Counted from the first letter of the stretch, positions 17,936 to 26,969 are shown. The stretch: DNA of 64,000 nt from Argonema galeatum A003/A1 (GCF_023333595.1 NZ_JAIQZM010000002.1:113068-177067), one strand, 5' to 3'. Numbers and translations: made by a program. Notes: generated by a model not told the origin, from the letters alone.

Positions 17936-19273
17936 CTATTCTCTAACTCCTATTGCGTTACCTGCTAAGTGCGCGGTTGTCCAAGCACTCTGGAAATTAA
18001 AGCCACCAGTTACGCCATCGATATCCAGAATTTCACCAGAAAAGTAAAGACCCGCACAGCATTTGCTTTCCATAGTTTTGAAGTCTACTTCTTTAAGGCT
18101 GACGCCGCCACAGGTGACAAATTCTTCTTTAAAAACGCCTTTGCCATTAATCTGGTATTGGCCTTGAATGAGTTCTTGAATTAGCCGATCCAGGAGTTTG
18201 TTAGATATACCCGACCATTTATCTTCTGTACTAATGCCCACACGGGTGACTAAATATTCCCAGAGGCGTCGGGGGAGAAGAACTGGGCAGCTGGTGGAAA
18301 TCTGGCGTCGTACCAACTGAGATTTAACATTCAATAGGATTTGACGCAGGCTTTCTGGATTGTACTGAGGAAGCCAATTAATTAGCAATGTTGCCTGATA
18401 GTGGCAATCGTGCAGCACTCTGGCACCCCAGGCGGAGAGTTTCAGCACGGCAGGGCCACTTAAACCCCAGTGAGTAATTAGTATTGGGCCAGTTTGTTCA
18501 AATTCGCCATTACCTCCTCTCTCAGTTGAACGGAGAGGGGTTGGGGGTGAGGTTCCAACTTGCAATCGCACGCGAACGTTATCTACGCTTACACCAGCCA
18601 AATCTTTCAGGCTGGGTTCGGGTACGTTAAAGGTAAACAGAGAAGGAACTGGTGGTTCGATGTGATGACCCAATGCTTTGGCTATTTGGTAACCTGTTGG
18701 GTTACTGCCGGTGGCAAGCAGGATGCGATCGCATTTCAACTTCTCTCCCGATTTCAATTCGATCTCAAACTTATTGCCATTAGCAAATAAAATTTCTTCC
18801 CGATCTTCCCCCCGTGGCGGGGGGACAGAGGGGGGTAGGATCTCCTTGACTGAAGCAACAGTTACCCCAGTGCGAAGTTTTACCCCAGCTGCCTTAGCTG
18901 TCTGCATCAAACAATCTACAATCGTCGCCGAATCATCGCTTACGGGAAACATCCGTCCATCCGACTCGGTTTTCAGCTGGACACCTCGCGCTGCAAACCA
19001 CGCCACCGTATCGCGGGGTTGAAATCGGCTGAAAGCACCCCGCAAAGCTTTGCCTCCTCTAGGATAGTTTTGCACCAACACAGCTGGATCGAAGCAAGCG
19101 TGGGTGACGTTACAGCGACCCCCACCGGAGACGCGCACTTTGCTGAGGGGTTGACGACCCGCTTCTAGTAAGGTTACTTGGGTGTGAGGATGGCTTTCGG
19201 CACAGGTAATGGCAGCCAAAAAACCAGCTGCCCCACCCCCAATTACTACAACTTGTAGTGATATTTGTGACAC
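17936..19273 (-). CDS. HI0933-like (YhiN/BaiN) NAD(P)/FAD-dependent oxidoreductase
   Basis: 445-aa flavoprotein. The FAD-binding Rossmann motif VVIGGGAAGFLAAI is at residues 9-22, RVSGGGRCNVTHA at about 47-59, LLATGSNPTG near 192, and the C-terminal FSGEILDIDGVTGGFNFQSAW near 409-430. The substrate of this family is unsettled (hydrogenation of enone bile acids is known for BaiN). Two proline/arginine/glycine-rich inserts, SVPPPRGEDREE and SPPTPLRSTERGG, come from GC-rich repeats carried in frame. The rubredoxin gene ends 14 bp upstream, suggesting an operon and a possible electron donor. Confidence 0.88.
   Translation of the reverse strand: MSQISLQVVVIGGGAAGFLAAITCAESHPHTQVTLLEAGRQPLSKVRVSGGGRCNVTHACFDPAVLVQNYPRGGKALRGAFSRFQPRDTVAWFAARGVQLKTESDGRMFPVSDDSATIVDCLMQTAKAAGVKLRTGVTVASVKEILPPSVPPPRGEDREEILFANGNKFEIELKSGEKLKCDRILLATGSNPTGYQIAKALGHHIEPPVPSLFTFNVPEPSLKDLAGVSVDNVRVRLQVGTSPPTPLRSTERGGNGEFEQTGPILITHWGLSGPAVLKLSAWGARVLHDCHYQATLLINWLPQYNPESLRQILLNVKSQLVRRQISTSCPVLLPRRLWEYLVTRVGISTEDKWSGISNKLLDRLIQELIQGQYQINGKGVFKEEFVTCGGVSLKEVDFKTMESKCCAGLYFSGEILDIDGVTGGFNFQSAWTTAHLAGNAIGVRE
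18513..18553. repeat. GC-rich palindromic repeat in frame in the flavoprotein gene (insert 1)
   Basis: CCTCTCTCAGTTGAACGGAG followed by AGGGGTTGGGGGTGAGGT. On the minus strand this encodes TSPPTPLRSTERG. The motif is a typical dispersed cyanobacterial repeat rather than family sequence. Confidence 0.65.
18804..18840. repeat. GC-rich palindromic repeat in frame in the flavoprotein gene (insert 2)
   Basis: CCCCCCGTGGCGGGGGGACA followed by GAGGGGGG, encoding PPSVPPPRGE on the minus strand. The same string type (CGTCCCCCCGCCACGGGGGG) occurs in the GNAT gene at 62.75 kb. Confidence 0.7.
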
Positions 19274-19287
19274 GGGATATTTTTTAA

Positions 19288-19467
19288 TTACTCATCGGTT
19301 GGTTCATCATATGCTTCAAAATCGACTTTCTTTGCGCCGCAAACGGGACACTCCCAATCCTCGGCGGATATATCGCTAAAGGGGGTACCCGCTGGAATGC
19401 TTCCCTCTGGATCTCCTTGCCCTGGCTTGTAGATGTAGCCGCAGGCTGTGCATACGTATTCTTGCAT
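19288..19467 (-). CDS. Rubredoxin
   Basis: A 59-aa reading frame, MQEYVCTACGYIYKPGQGDP at its start, with CxxCG near residues 6-9 and the second knuckle CPVCGAKK near residues 40-47; these four cysteines bind one iron. Between them are PAGTPFSDI and WECPVCG, as in all rubredoxins. It has no membrane tail, unlike RubA of photosystem II assembly, so it is a soluble electron carrier. It lies directly upstream of the flavoprotein, which suggests a shared transcript. Confidence 0.95.
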   Translation of the reverse strand: MQEYVCTACGYIYKPGQGDPEGSIPAGTPFSDISAEDWECPVCGAKKVDFEAYDEPTDE

Positions 19468-19576
19468 TTTGGTCTTCTCCTAACGATCTTTGTATAGTTT
19501 AAGCCTCCAGAAACTAAGTTCCAGAGGCTTCAGCTTTTCTTTGGCTTATCAATTCTAAGCCCCCACTTCCCTCTAA

Positions 19577-19771
19577 TTACCACTTTGTATTTTGCAGATA
19601 GCTCAAAATGCCGGTAACGATCGAAAGCAGAAGCAATACCCAGATGACGCCGCTGGGAATAAAGGTGAGAATTTCCAATCCTCTCAGCACCCAAACGGCT
19701 ACCATTACTCCGATCGAAGTCGCAAAAATAGACGAAAATCTCAAATTTCTAGAATTCCGAGAGATGCTCAC
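19577..19771 (-). CDS. Small two-TM membrane protein (about 64 aa)
   Basis: A conserved-looking hydrophobic protein: SSIFATSIGVMVAVWVLRGL and LTFIPSGVIWVLLLLSIVTG form two membrane segments, joined by a short RGLEI turn. The open frame extends further upstream to 19933, but the added part has no family look; a GTG at 19771 (followed by AGCATCTCTCGG) is a sensible start. Function unknown. It precedes rubredoxin on the same strand by about 110 bp; a hairpin AAGCCTC...GAGGCTT lies between them (about 19500-19530). Confidence 0.6.
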   Translation of the reverse strand: MSISRNSRNLRFSSIFATSIGVMVAVWVLRGLEILTFIPSGVIWVLLLLSIVTGILSYLQNTKW

Positions 19772-20063
19772 AAAGTTTGGCTCTACAGACGATCGCGTAA
19801 TTACCCCACTTATTATCGCATGGGTACGGGAGTCACGCCTGCCGAAAATCTTGAGGAAAATACTGAAGTGAATGTATAAAAATAAATTAAAAAGTTCGGA
19901 AATTGCGGGGATTGGAGGATATAGTGTATACATCTGATTTTTTCATACCATAGAGGTATGAATTTGCATAACCGTGAAATCACGGTAAAAATTTGTCAAA
20001 ACTTCATATAAACTTTGCGTTTTTTTAAACAGCCGTGGGTAAATTGTTGAATAGGAGGGATGC

Positions 20064-20711
20064 TTGCCTGACGGTGATAAGTTGGACAAGTCTCAAGCCG
20101 AAACCTATTCGTATTATTTAAGAGTTGCTCAAACTAAAATGACTCTACCTTCTGTATCGGACTCTATTGCCTGGGCTGACTGCGCGGTGTGGAATCAAAG
20201 GCAGGAAGCAGCATTGCTATCTGGGGAGATTTTGCTTTTTGTGCGATCGCATTCTGCCTGGGGCGGTGCCTGTACGGCGGGAATGTATCTGCCGATACTG
20301 CGATCGCACGCTTGGCAACAGCTGACTGATTACCCCCGCTGGGTGCAATACTTTCCCGACCTGATCCGCAGTGAAGTTTTACACCGAGGTGATAGCCTGA
20401 CTGGAAAGAGCAAACGTCTGTATCAAATTGCCAGAAAAGCTTTTCTCATCTTCACCGCTGAAGTGGAAATTTACCTAAAGGTATTTGAGGTAGTGCAGCA
20501 GCAAATCCAGTTCCGCATGGAAAAAGGCAGCTTTATCGATTTTGCAGCAGACTTAAAGCTACAAGATTGCGGCAACGGCACCATACTTACCTACAGCGTA
20601 CAGGCAACACCCATTATCCCAGTGCCATCTATTTTCATTCAACAAGCAATGCACTTGGACTTGCCTACCAATATGCGGAAAATGCGTCAGGTTCTCTGCG
20701 GTAAAGTCTAG
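20064..20711 (+). CDS. SRPBCC/cyclase-dehydrase-like protein
   Basis: 215-aa protein. The C-terminal 150 residues look like a START/SRPBCC lipid-binding fold (SHAWQQLTDYPRWVQYFPDLIRSEV at the start of the domain, then alternating strands and the final helix SIFIQQAMHLDLPTNMRKMRQVL). The start is TTG at 20064: AGGAGG at 20053-20058 lies 5 bases before it, whereas the nearby ATG at 20060 runs into a stop. Binding partner unknown. Monocistronic. Confidence 0.7.
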   Translation: MPDGDKLDKSQAETYSYYLRVAQTKMTLPSVSDSIAWADCAVWNQRQEAALLSGEILLFVRSHSAWGGACTAGMYLPILRSHAWQQLTDYPRWVQYFPDLIRSEVLHRGDSLTGKSKRLYQIARKAFLIFTAEVEIYLKVFEVVQQQIQFRMEKGSFIDFAADLKLQDCGNGTILTYSVQATPIIPVPSIFIQQAMHLDLPTNMRKMRQVLCGKV

Positions 20712-20716
20712 AACAT

Positions 20717-20868
20717 CGATTCAGTAGGTACGGGCGATCGCATTTAGGCACTAAATACGTAGTTGCGCTTTAGCGCTATAAGAGCGCTAAAGCGCAACAA
20801 CATACCCATTATCCATTCCGAACAAGAGCCAATTGAACTAACTAGCAACTTGAGTTATTACTGAATCG
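20717..20868. mobile_element. Inverted-repeat element containing a perfect 16-bp palindrome
   Basis: CGATTCAGTA (20717-20726) and TACTGAATCG (20859-20868) form the outer ends. Inside, GTTGCGCTTTAGCGCT (20762-20777) pairs perfectly with AGCGCTAAAGCGCAAC (20783-20798). The right part ACTAGCAACTTGAGTTA also resembles the terminal repeat of the MITE at 8300-8447. No coding potential. Confidence 0.5.
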
Positions 20869-20889
20869 GCTTAAAAAATATGTCTAAAT

Positions 20890-20992
20890 AGGACTTACGC
20901 TTTTCGACCCCCCAAATCTGGAGGCCCCCCTCCTCATTCCCCCCAGATTTGGGGGGCTAGGGGGGCAAAACCTTGGTTAGTGCCTAAGTCCT
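20890..20992. mobile_element. MITE family A, copy 3
   Basis: AGGACTTACGC and GCCTAAGTCCT are the inverted ends; the interior has the same CCCCAGATTTGGGGGG hairpin type as copy 2. TGTCTAAA is present directly outside both ends (20881-20888 and 20992-20999), which looks like a target-site duplication. Confidence 0.75.
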
Positions 20993-21067
20993 GTCTAAAG
21001 ATAGATGATTTTCTTAAAAAAGTAAATCAGCCTAAACATTAACAGGCTTTACACTCAAGAGGGAAAA

Positions 21068-21607
21068 ATGGCTTTCAAACTTAACCGTGTTCTTATGTTG
21101 ACAAAAGCCTACCCTTCCATCTTAATCGCACTGTTGACTGTGCTTTCTATCGGTATAAATGCCACCGCAAAAATTCCGACCATAAACTCTAATCGAAACT
21201 CAGTTAAAGAAGCCTCAGTTAAACAATTCGGCCCGATAATACGAGCGAAACAAGACGAGGGTAAAAGCACAATTAGTTCATTGAATAGGGCGCAACAAGC
21301 TTATTATCTTGAAAATAGTCGATTTGCATCCAATTTCGGACAATTAGGGCTAGGTATTAGCGCCGAAACTGGCAATTACAGCTACAAAGTTGCGGTTGTA
21401 AATCCAAGAAGCGCCCGGTCAACAGCTTCAGCCAAAGACACTAGGATAAGGAGTTATACTGGGGCAGTTTTTGCGATCGGTTCTGGGAATAATACCACAA
21501 CAATAGCCGGTATTTGTCAAAGCAATAGAGCCTCAAGAACACCTCCCCCTATGCCCCGACTTGTTCGCAACAATATTCAATGTCCTGCGGGATCTACTAA
21601 ACTCTAA
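21068..21607 (+). CDS. Type IV pilin-like G/H family protein
   Basis: 179-aa protein with an N-terminal membrane helix (AYPSILIALLTVLSIGINAT, about 13-32) and a globular domain beginning ISSLNRAQQAYYLENSRFA and continuing FGQLGLGISAETGNYSYKV, the conserved core of the cyanobacterial pilin-like G/H group. The classical prepilin peptidase site (G followed by FTLIE) is not seen, so it is probably an anchored relative and not a structural pilin. An AGAGGG precedes the ATG at 21068. A hairpin follows the stop. Confidence 0.75.
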   Translation: MAFKLNRVLMLTKAYPSILIALLTVLSIGINATAKIPTINSNRNSVKEASVKQFGPIIRAKQDEGKSTISSLNRAQQAYYLENSRFASNFGQLGLGISAETGNYSYKVAVVNPRSARSTASAKDTRIRSYTGAVFAIGSGNNTTTIAGICQSNRASRTPPPMPRLVRNNIQCPAGSTKL

Positions 21608-21610
21608 ATG

Positions 21611-21650
21611 AAATGCGACGGGCTGGATATTTACGCAATCCGTCGCATTT
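21611..21650. terminator. Bidirectional hairpin between convergent genes
   Basis: AAATGCGACGG pairs with CCGTCGCATTT over an 18-base loop, placed 3 bp after the pilin-like gene and 16 bp before the lipoprotein stop. A flanking A/T run on each side suits a terminator working in both directions. Confidence 0.65.
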
Positions 21651-21665
21651 ACGAGCGATTGCTTT

Positions 21666-22325
21666 TTAGAGAAATTTGATTCGATCGGCTTGCAAGTAGA
21701 TTGTTTGGTTGCTCAGTTGTTTAGCTTCTGCGGCACTTAAACCCCATTGGGTTTGAGCTTGCTGGGGACTTGGCATCGGTTTGATGACACCGTTGAGATT
21801 AAGTGCCTGTCCCGCTTTAACAACAACCTTGTTCTCAGCATTACCTTCATCTAATACTGGATCGAGAACAACGAACAGTTGTTGGTTATTACCCGCACCA
21901 ACCCAGAAAGTGCGATCGCCATTTACAGTCTGAGCTTTAATATTTGTTACTTCTACCCGCTTGTTAAGAAGCAACTGCCGATCTGGTGTGGTGCCAACAA
22001 TTGCTAAATCGGTAATTGGCTCCCTAACAATGACTGTCTGAGCAGGAATAGGACTAGGCGTGACAACCACAGTCTGAGTAGGAATAGGACTAGGCGTGAC
22101 AACCACAGTCTGTGTGGGAATAGGACTAGGCGTGACAACCACAGTCTGTGTGGGAATAGGACTAGGCGTGACAACCACTGTTGTTGTGGGGGTAGGAGTA
22201 AGGGTGGCAGTATTTGGGTTATTTGTTGTATCGTTACAAGCTGCGATCGAACCCGCTAAAATCGCTATGATAGTGGCTCTACTAAACCATGCTTGTTTTG
22301 CAAAAAAATTCTGATTGAGTTCCAT
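21666..22325 (-). CDS. Lipoprotein with tandem Pro/Thr repeats
   Basis: 219 aa from the ATG at 22325 (an upstream ATG at 22373 adds 16 residues). N-terminal signal ends in the lipobox SIAAC, so the mature protein is lipid-anchored. A linker of four 12-aa units (VVVTPSPIPTQT) follows, then a globular C-terminal domain of about 110 aa with strands ERRFWVGAG-like GDRTFWVGAGNNQQLFVVLD, and GQALNLNGVIKP, resembling small OB-like domains in cyanobacterial envelope proteins. Function unknown. The linker is encoded by a 36-bp DNA repeat and may vary in length. Confidence 0.75.
   Translation of the reverse strand: MELNQNFFAKQAWFSRATIIAILAGSIAACNDTTNNPNTATLTPTPTTTVVVTPSPIPTQTVVVTPSPIPTQTVVVTPSPIPTQTVVVTPSPIPAQTVIVREPITDLAIVGTTPDRQLLLNKRVEVTNIKAQTVNGDRTFWVGAGNNQQLFVVLDPVLDEGNAENKVVVKAGQALNLNGVIKPMPSPQQAQTQWGLSAAEAKQLSNQTIYLQADRIKFL
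22045..22188. repeat. Four tandem 36-bp units inside the lipoprotein gene
   Basis: Unit GGAATAGGACTAGGCGTGAC plus AACCACAGTCTGAGTA; the first three are nearly identical, the fourth diverges at its end. The length is a multiple of three, so unit gain or loss keeps the frame. Confidence 0.9.
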
Positions 22326-22552
22326 AGTCTTGACAAGCCTCTTGATCGCTATCGCTAAAGCTGGCAGTTGCATTTTGTGAATTTTTGGTTCTACCTTTAT
22401 AAGCTTACTTTAAACACTGACAAAGCCGTTACGCTTCCCCCCGATGGAATAATTAACTTGACTCAAATGATAATAATCGTTAAATCACATTAGCTAATTA
22501 TCCATAACTTTGGTAAGCAATATACAACCTTTATGCTCAGTCTTGCTAAAAG

Positions 22553-23005
22553 TTAAAGACTGAGACTGCACATTTCGCGTCGAGTGCTGCGGACGATACT
22601 GGAACGAAAGAAAGGCTCGTTTAGAGTAGGCATTACACCCATCTCTATCTTCAAAGATGAAATCTGTGGATATTTATCTAAGAGAAATTGGACTAGATTT
22701 TTATTAAGGATTTCCCAATAGTCTGTTTCGTTCGGATAATTGATTAAAAAATTATCAAGATCTTTTTTAAGTGGCACTAAATCTGGGTAGTCTTTCTGGT
22801 CGATCGCTTCTGTCGTGAAACGATAGGCAAGTTTCATGTTTACGATCGCTCCTCCTTGGTGTTGAACTGCGTAGTTGGGGACTTGTAATGTAAAGATTTC
22901 TTCCTGTTGCTTGCATTTGGGAATAGTTTGAGATATAGAAGGTAATGTGAATAGATTGAAGGAAAGAATCAAGACAGTCAAAAAAATCAGTATTTTGCGG
23001 CTCAT
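22553..23005 (-). CDS. Secreted protein of unknown function (150 aa)
   Basis: A clear signal peptide (RKILIFLTVLILSFNLFTLP, cleavage near SISQ at about residue 26). The mature part has YAVQHQGGAIVNMKLAYRF, a long helix region LKKDLDNFLINYPNETDYWE and LLDKYPQISSLKIEMGVMPT. I do not recognise the family. It stands alone; 180 bp upstream of it only AT-rich DNA and HIP1 octamers occur. Confidence 0.6.
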   Translation of the reverse strand: MSRKILIFLTVLILSFNLFTLPSISQTIPKCKQQEEIFTLQVPNYAVQHQGGAIVNMKLAYRFTTEAIDQKDYPDLVPLKKDLDNFLINYPNETDYWEILNKNLVQFLLDKYPQISSLKIEMGVMPTLNEPFFRSSIVRSTRREMCSLSL

Positions 23006-23171
23006 GGGTTTTGAGTTCCTGCTAATAATAGAGTTGATAATATCGCTTTTATAGTAGTATAATATCTAGGCTTTCACAGGTATGTTTTTGGAAGTGCGAT
23101 CGCAAAATCAAAAGCCCAGTTTTAGAGCGTGACTTAACTTTATATAACCAAATTTTCTACTCCGGTAAAAA

Positions 23172-23270
23172 TTACGAATCTAGCGATTTGGCCTTCTGGT
23201 ATTTAAAATTGTACTCAGGCAAAAGCTCGTCATCAGAGTTCTGCGATTCGTCAAAAGGCATTGTTTCCAT
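23172..23270 (-). CDS. Very short antitoxin-like reading frame (32 aa)
   Basis: METMPFDESQ...DDELLPEYNFKYQKAKSLDS. The string DELLPEYNFKYQKAK is the typical C-terminal part of small cyanobacterial antitoxins that end in KPNRFA; here the usual ending is lost. It overlaps the end of the gene upstream by 20 bp. Either a degenerate antitoxin fragment or a chance match. Confidence 0.35.
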   Translation of the reverse strand: METMPFDESQNSDDELLPEYNFKYQKAKSLDS

Positions 23271-23514
23271 AATCTTCACGCTCTCTTCGAGTAGCTTCAG
23301 CTTCCATACTAGGTAGAGGTGGTTTGTTCTCCTTTGCAATTCTAATGAGAAACCGAAGTGCTTCATTGACTGACTCTGAATTTGGAAACACTTCTGCAAC
23401 ATCAAGATCTAGATGAATGGTCGTCCCCCCAAAACTTTTCCGTCCAGAACCTAATTTCCTGACACGCAAACTATGCAAATCGTACTCTGAGCGAAGTTCA
23501 TCTTCCATTTCCAT
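23251..23514 (-). CDS. Probable antitoxin downstream of BrnT (87-92 aa)
   Basis: A protein with YDLHSLRVRKLGSGRKSFGG, then HLDLDVAEVFPNSESVNEALRF LIRIAKENK (predicted helix-turn-helix like or RHH-like). It follows the BrnT-like gene directly; ATG at 23529 overlaps that gene by 14 bp and ATG at 23514 starts 2 bp after it. The place and features suggest the cognate DNA-binding antitoxin. Confidence 0.6.
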   Translation of the reverse strand: MEMEDELRSEYDLHSLRVRKLGSGRKSFGGTTIHLDLDVAEVFPNSESVNEALRFLIRIAKENKPPLPSMEAEATRREREDYGNNAF

Positions 23515-23515
23515 A

Positions 23516-23695
23516 TCATCCCCCTTCATAAGCTTTTCGTTCTGCCCGTGTTACTTCTCTAGCGCTAATCAGCCGAATAGCGTTACCTCGTTCTGTGTAG
23601 GACACAAGTAATAATCGACCTTGACTTGACTCTCCAATAATAATGTAGCGATGCTCATCGTAGGAATGGTCAGGATCGTAAAAATCGACTTTCAT
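23516..23695 (-). CDS. BrnT-family toxin, N-terminally short (59 aa)
   Basis: MKVDFYDPDHSYDEHRYIII then GESSQGRLLLVSYTERGN, IRLISAREVTRAERKAYE: this is the C-terminal two-thirds of a BrnT-type RNase toxin (DPDHSxDEHRY, LISAR..T..ER..YE). The usual N-terminal strand and helix (W-D-x-K-x-x-N-x-x-K-H-G) are missing, since the ATG is coupled by ATGA overlap to the preceding gene. It may be inactive or a minimal version. Confidence 0.8.
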   Translation of the reverse strand: MKVDFYDPDHSYDEHRYIIIGESSQGRLLLVSYTERGNAIRLISAREVTRAERKAYEGG

Positions 23696-23922
23696 TGCAA
23701 AGACTCGCGAAGTTTCTGAAACACTTGCTCTGCCGGAATGCCAGTAACTCTATCTTCGTCCATTGCTCGATCGCGTAATTGGGCTTCCCGAACCCATACA
23801 CTTGCAATTTCTTGGTCAATTTCATCGGTTTGACCTAAGTATGCAAGAAGTCGAGCTAGCAGTGCTGCCTGAGAGTCCTTCGGCAGCGCCAGAACTTCTG
23901 CTTCAAGCTGTTCGAGTGTCAT
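23692..23922 (-). CDS. Addiction-module protein (putative antitoxin, PF09720-like)
   Basis: 76 aa from ATG at 23922 (MTLEQLEAEVLALPKDSQAA, then LLARLLAYLGQTDEIDQEIA, WVREAQLRDRAMDEDRVTGI PAEQVFQKLRESL). This is the small helical addiction-module family usually paired with a RelE/ParE toxin. The longer frame start at 24003 adds unlike residues. Its stop overlaps the BrnT-like start (ATGA). Confidence 0.8.
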   Translation of the reverse strand: MTLEQLEAEVLALPKDSQAALLARLLAYLGQTDEIDQEIASVWVREAQLRDRAMDEDRVTGIPAEQVFQKLRESLQ

Positions 23923-24012
23923 AGTAGTTTGAAACTCCTTAGTAACTATCCTTAAGCTATCAGGTTTAGATAAATTAATAGGGTGAACTTTTGCCCACCC
24001 CACTACTATAAA

Positions 24013-26637
24013 TTAACTCGATTGAACTGTTAGCAATTCTTGCGGTAATCGCTTGAAAGCAAGGCGTTCGTTTTCCACATCTACAAAGATGGTATCGCCA
24101 TCCTTGAATTCGCCGCGCAATATTGCTTTGGCAATTTGCGTTTCCAGTTCGCGTTGAATTGCTCTCTTTAACGGACGCGCACCGTAAACTGGATCGTGCC
24201 CTACTTCTGCTAAAAAGTCAATAGCTGCATCGGAAAGTTTGAGGGAGATTTTGCGATCGATCAATCGTTTACCTAATCTCTGCACTTGCAGTTGCACAAT
24301 CTTCCGCAACTCTTGCTTATTCAATGCGTGGAAGATGATCATCTCATCAATCCGGTTGAGGAATTCGGGACGGAAGCTAGATTGCATCGCATCCATCACC
24401 CGACTACGCATTTCTTCGTAGCGGGAATCATCGCCAGCAATATCCAAAATATATTGAGAACCGATATTGCTGGTCATGATAATGACGGTATTCTTGAAGT
24501 CTACCGTGTGACCTTGAGCGTCGGTAACACGACCGTCATCCAGTATTTGTAGCAGTACGTTGAACACATCAGGGTGCGCTTTTTCGATTTCATCGAATAG
24601 AATTACCGCGAAAGGACGACGACGAATTGATTCAGTTAATTGTCCGCCTTCTTCATAACCGACATATCCGGGAGGCGCACCAATCAAACGCGATACGGCG
24701 TGTTTCTCCATGTATTCGGACATATCAATTCGCACCAAAGCTTCTTCGGTATCGAACAAGTAAGCCGCAAGTGCTTTAGCTAATTCTGTTTTGCCAACAC
24801 CCGTCGGGCCGAGAAAAATAAAGCTAGCGGTGGGACGATTTGGGTCGGCTAAACCAGCGCGAGAACGCTGTATTGCATCTGCTACAGCTGTAACGGCTTC
24901 ATCTTGACCGACTACACGGTTGTGTAGTTCTTCTTCCAAGTGCAAGAGTTTTTCTTTCTCGGATTCCACCAGTTTGCTGATGGGAATTCCAGTCCATTTG
25001 GAGATGATTTCGGCAATATCGGATTCTGTGACTTCTTCCCGCAGTAGGGATTTACCGCTTCTTTGAGTTTGCGCTAATCTGGTTTCTGCTGCTTCCAACT
25101 TGCGGTGCAATTCGGTCATATTACCGTATTTCAATTCGGCGGCGCGGTTGAGGTCGTAATTGCGTTCTGCTTGTTGGATTTCTACGTTGACGCGATCGAT
25201 CTCTTCTTTGATAGCCTGAATGTCGTTGATAACTTCTTTTTCAGATTGCCATTGAGCATTGAGAGTGCGCTGTTCTTCTTTGAGATCGGCAAGTTCTTTT
25301 TCCAGTCGATCCAGTCTTTCTCTAGAGGCCCGATCGCTTTCTTTTTGCAGCGATAACTTCTCCATTTCTAATTGGAGGATCTTGCGATCGATCTCATCGA
25401 GTTCTTCCGGTTTGGAGGTAATCTCCATTTTCAGACGCGCCGCTGCTTCATCCATCAAGTCGATCGCTTTGTCTGGCAAAAAGCGATCGCTAATATACCG
25501 CGTCGAAAGGGTTGCTGCTGCTACTAAAGAACTATCAGAAATCCTCACACCGTGGTGAACTTCGTAACGCTCCTTCAAACCCCGCAGAATAGAGATGGTA
25601 TCTTCTACATTGGGTTGATCCACATAAACTTGTTGGAAGCGACGTTCCAAAGCTGCATCTTTTTCCAGATATTTGCGATACTCATTCAGAGTAGTCGCAC
25701 CTATGCAGCGCAGTTCGCCGCGTGCCAGCATTGGTTTGAGTAAGTTTCCCGCATCCATCGCGCCTTGGGTAGCACCCGCACCGACAACTGTGTGAATTTC
25801 ATCTATAAATAGGATGATGTTACCATCGGAATCTGTGACTTCCTTCAGCACTGCTTTGAGGCGTTCTTCAAATTCACCCCGGAACTTCGCACCCGCAATC
25901 AGTGCGCCCATATCGAGGGCGATTAGCTTACGATCTTTGAGGGATTGCGGCACATCTCCACTGAGAATTCGTTGCGCCAATCCTTCCACAATGGCAGTTT
26001 TGCCTACTCCAGGTTCGCCAATCAGCACGGGATTGTTTTTGGTGCGGCGAGACAGGATCTGAATGGTGCGACGAATTTCATCGTCCCGCCCGATTACTGG
26101 ATCTAGTTTACCTTTGCGAGCGAGTTCGGTGAGGTCGCGGCCATATTTTTCTAGAGCCTGATATTTGTTTTCGGGGTTCTGATCGGTCACTTTTTGGCTG
26201 CCTCGGACTTCTGCGATCGTATTCTTTAGCTTAGCTTCATCTAGTCTAAATTCTTGGCATAAAGCTTTGCCAAAGCGATCGTCCTGTGCAAACGCCAGCA
26301 GCAAATGCTCTATAGAGACGAATTCGTCTTGAAACTCTTTGCGGTAGGCGTCGGCTCGATCTAAGAGGGTATCGACGCTGCGTCCCCAATAGACGGAACT
26401 ACCGCCAGAAACTTTCGGATGGCGTCGGATGAAGTCGTCGGTGTAGTCACGCGCCCTTTGCACGTTCACCCCAACTTTGTTTAAGATGCTGCTGGTTAAG
26501 CCTTCTTGTTCCAGCATCGCTTTCATCAGGTGTTCGCTTTCGATGTATTGCTGCTGGACTGTTTTGAGGATATCCTGGGTGCGTGCGATCGCTTCCCAGG
26601 CTTTTTCGGTAAATTGATTTGGATTATTGGGTTGCAT
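24013..26637 (-). CDS. clpB: ClpB disaggregase
   Basis: 874-aa AAA+ chaperone that works with DnaK to dissolve protein aggregates. Order: Clp N domain (about 1-145), AAA1 with Walker [16 protein letters not shown] and Walker [16 protein letters not shown] (about 205-290), the long coiled-coil M domain (about 410-525), AAA2 with [15 protein letters not shown] and [15 protein letters not shown] (about 608-685), and the C-terminal ClpB D2-small domain ([14 protein letters not shown]...[10 protein letters not shown]). Length is normal. No obvious HrcA/CIRCE site upstream. Confidence 0.97.
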   Translation of the reverse strand: MQPNNPNQFTEKAWEAIARTQDILKTVQQQYIESEHLMKAMLEQEGLTSSILNKVGVNVQRARDYTDDFIRRHPKVSGGSSVYWGRSVDTLLDRADAYRKEFQDEFVSIEHLLLAFAQDDRFGKALCQEFRLDEAKLKNTIAEVRGSQKVTDQNPENKYQALEKYGRDLTELARKGKLDPVIGRDDEIRRTIQILSRRTKNNPVLIGEPGVGKTAIVEGLAQRILSGDVPQSLKDRKLIALDMGALIAGAKFRGEFEERLKAVLKEVTDSDGNIILFIDEIHTVVGAGATQGAMDAGNLLKPMLARGELRCIGATTLNEYRKYLEKDAALERRFQQVYVDQPNVEDTISILRGLKERYEVHHGVRISDSSLVAAATLSTRYISDRFLPDKAIDLMDEAAARLKMEITSKPEELDEIDRKILQLEMEKLSLQKESDRASRERLDRLEKELADLKEEQRTLNAQWQSEKEVINDIQAIKEEIDRVNVEIQQAERNYDLNRAAELKYGNMTELHRKLEAAETRLAQTQRSGKSLLREEVTESDIAEIISKWTGIPISKLVESEKEKLLHLEEELHNRVVGQDEAVTAVADAIQRSRAGLADPNRPTASFIFLGPTGVGKTELAKALAAYLFDTEEALVRIDMSEYMEKHAVSRLIGAPPGYVGYEEGGQLTESIRRRPFAVILFDEIEKAHPDVFNVLLQILDDGRVTDAQGHTVDFKNTVIIMTSNIGSQYILDIAGDDSRYEEMRSRVMDAMQSSFRPEFLNRIDEMIIFHALNKQELRKIVQLQVQRLGKRLIDRKISLKLSDAAIDFLAEVGHDPVYGARPLKRAIQRELETQIAKAILRGEFKDGDTIFVDVENERLAFKRLPQELLTVQSS

Positions 26638-26808
26638 TCTTCCGAGTTCCCTCTGTTCCTATATTTTCATTTATCTAGCTAAAGTTATTGTATAAAAACG
26701 CCAACCAGCAGAGGGATCGGCGATCGCGTATTCCCAAAGGGGTATTTCCGCCCTTTTTAGGGAAATGCCGTCCGCCCTACCCATTTTTTTATTTACACTC
26801 ACCTACTT

Positions 26809-26964
26809 ATATCATGTCCAGTAACATCTGTTATCTAAAAAATTCGTATGATTATTCTTATCTGTGTTCATCTGTCTTTATCTGTGGTAAAAATTTAACC
26901 AACGATGACAACAGACAATTTAACGATATCAGTCTTATGCTAACGATGCAACCAGACACGATAT
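26809..26964 (+). mobile_element. MITE family D, copy 1
   Basis: Ends ATATCATGTCCAGTAACAT and (inverted) ATGCAACCAGACACGATAT. The inside carries TTATCTGTGTTCATCTGTCT and GGTAAAAATTTAACCAACGA TGACAACA. Copies occur at 27303-27464 (opposite orientation) and 62264-62414. This copy ends 5 bp before the stop codon of the gene at 26970. Confidence 0.8.
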
Positions 26965-26969
26965 TATTA

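Noticed and set aside
22045..22188. 36-bp repeats resembling a CRISPR array
   Set aside because: There are no spacers; units are contiguous and in frame within a lipoprotein gene.
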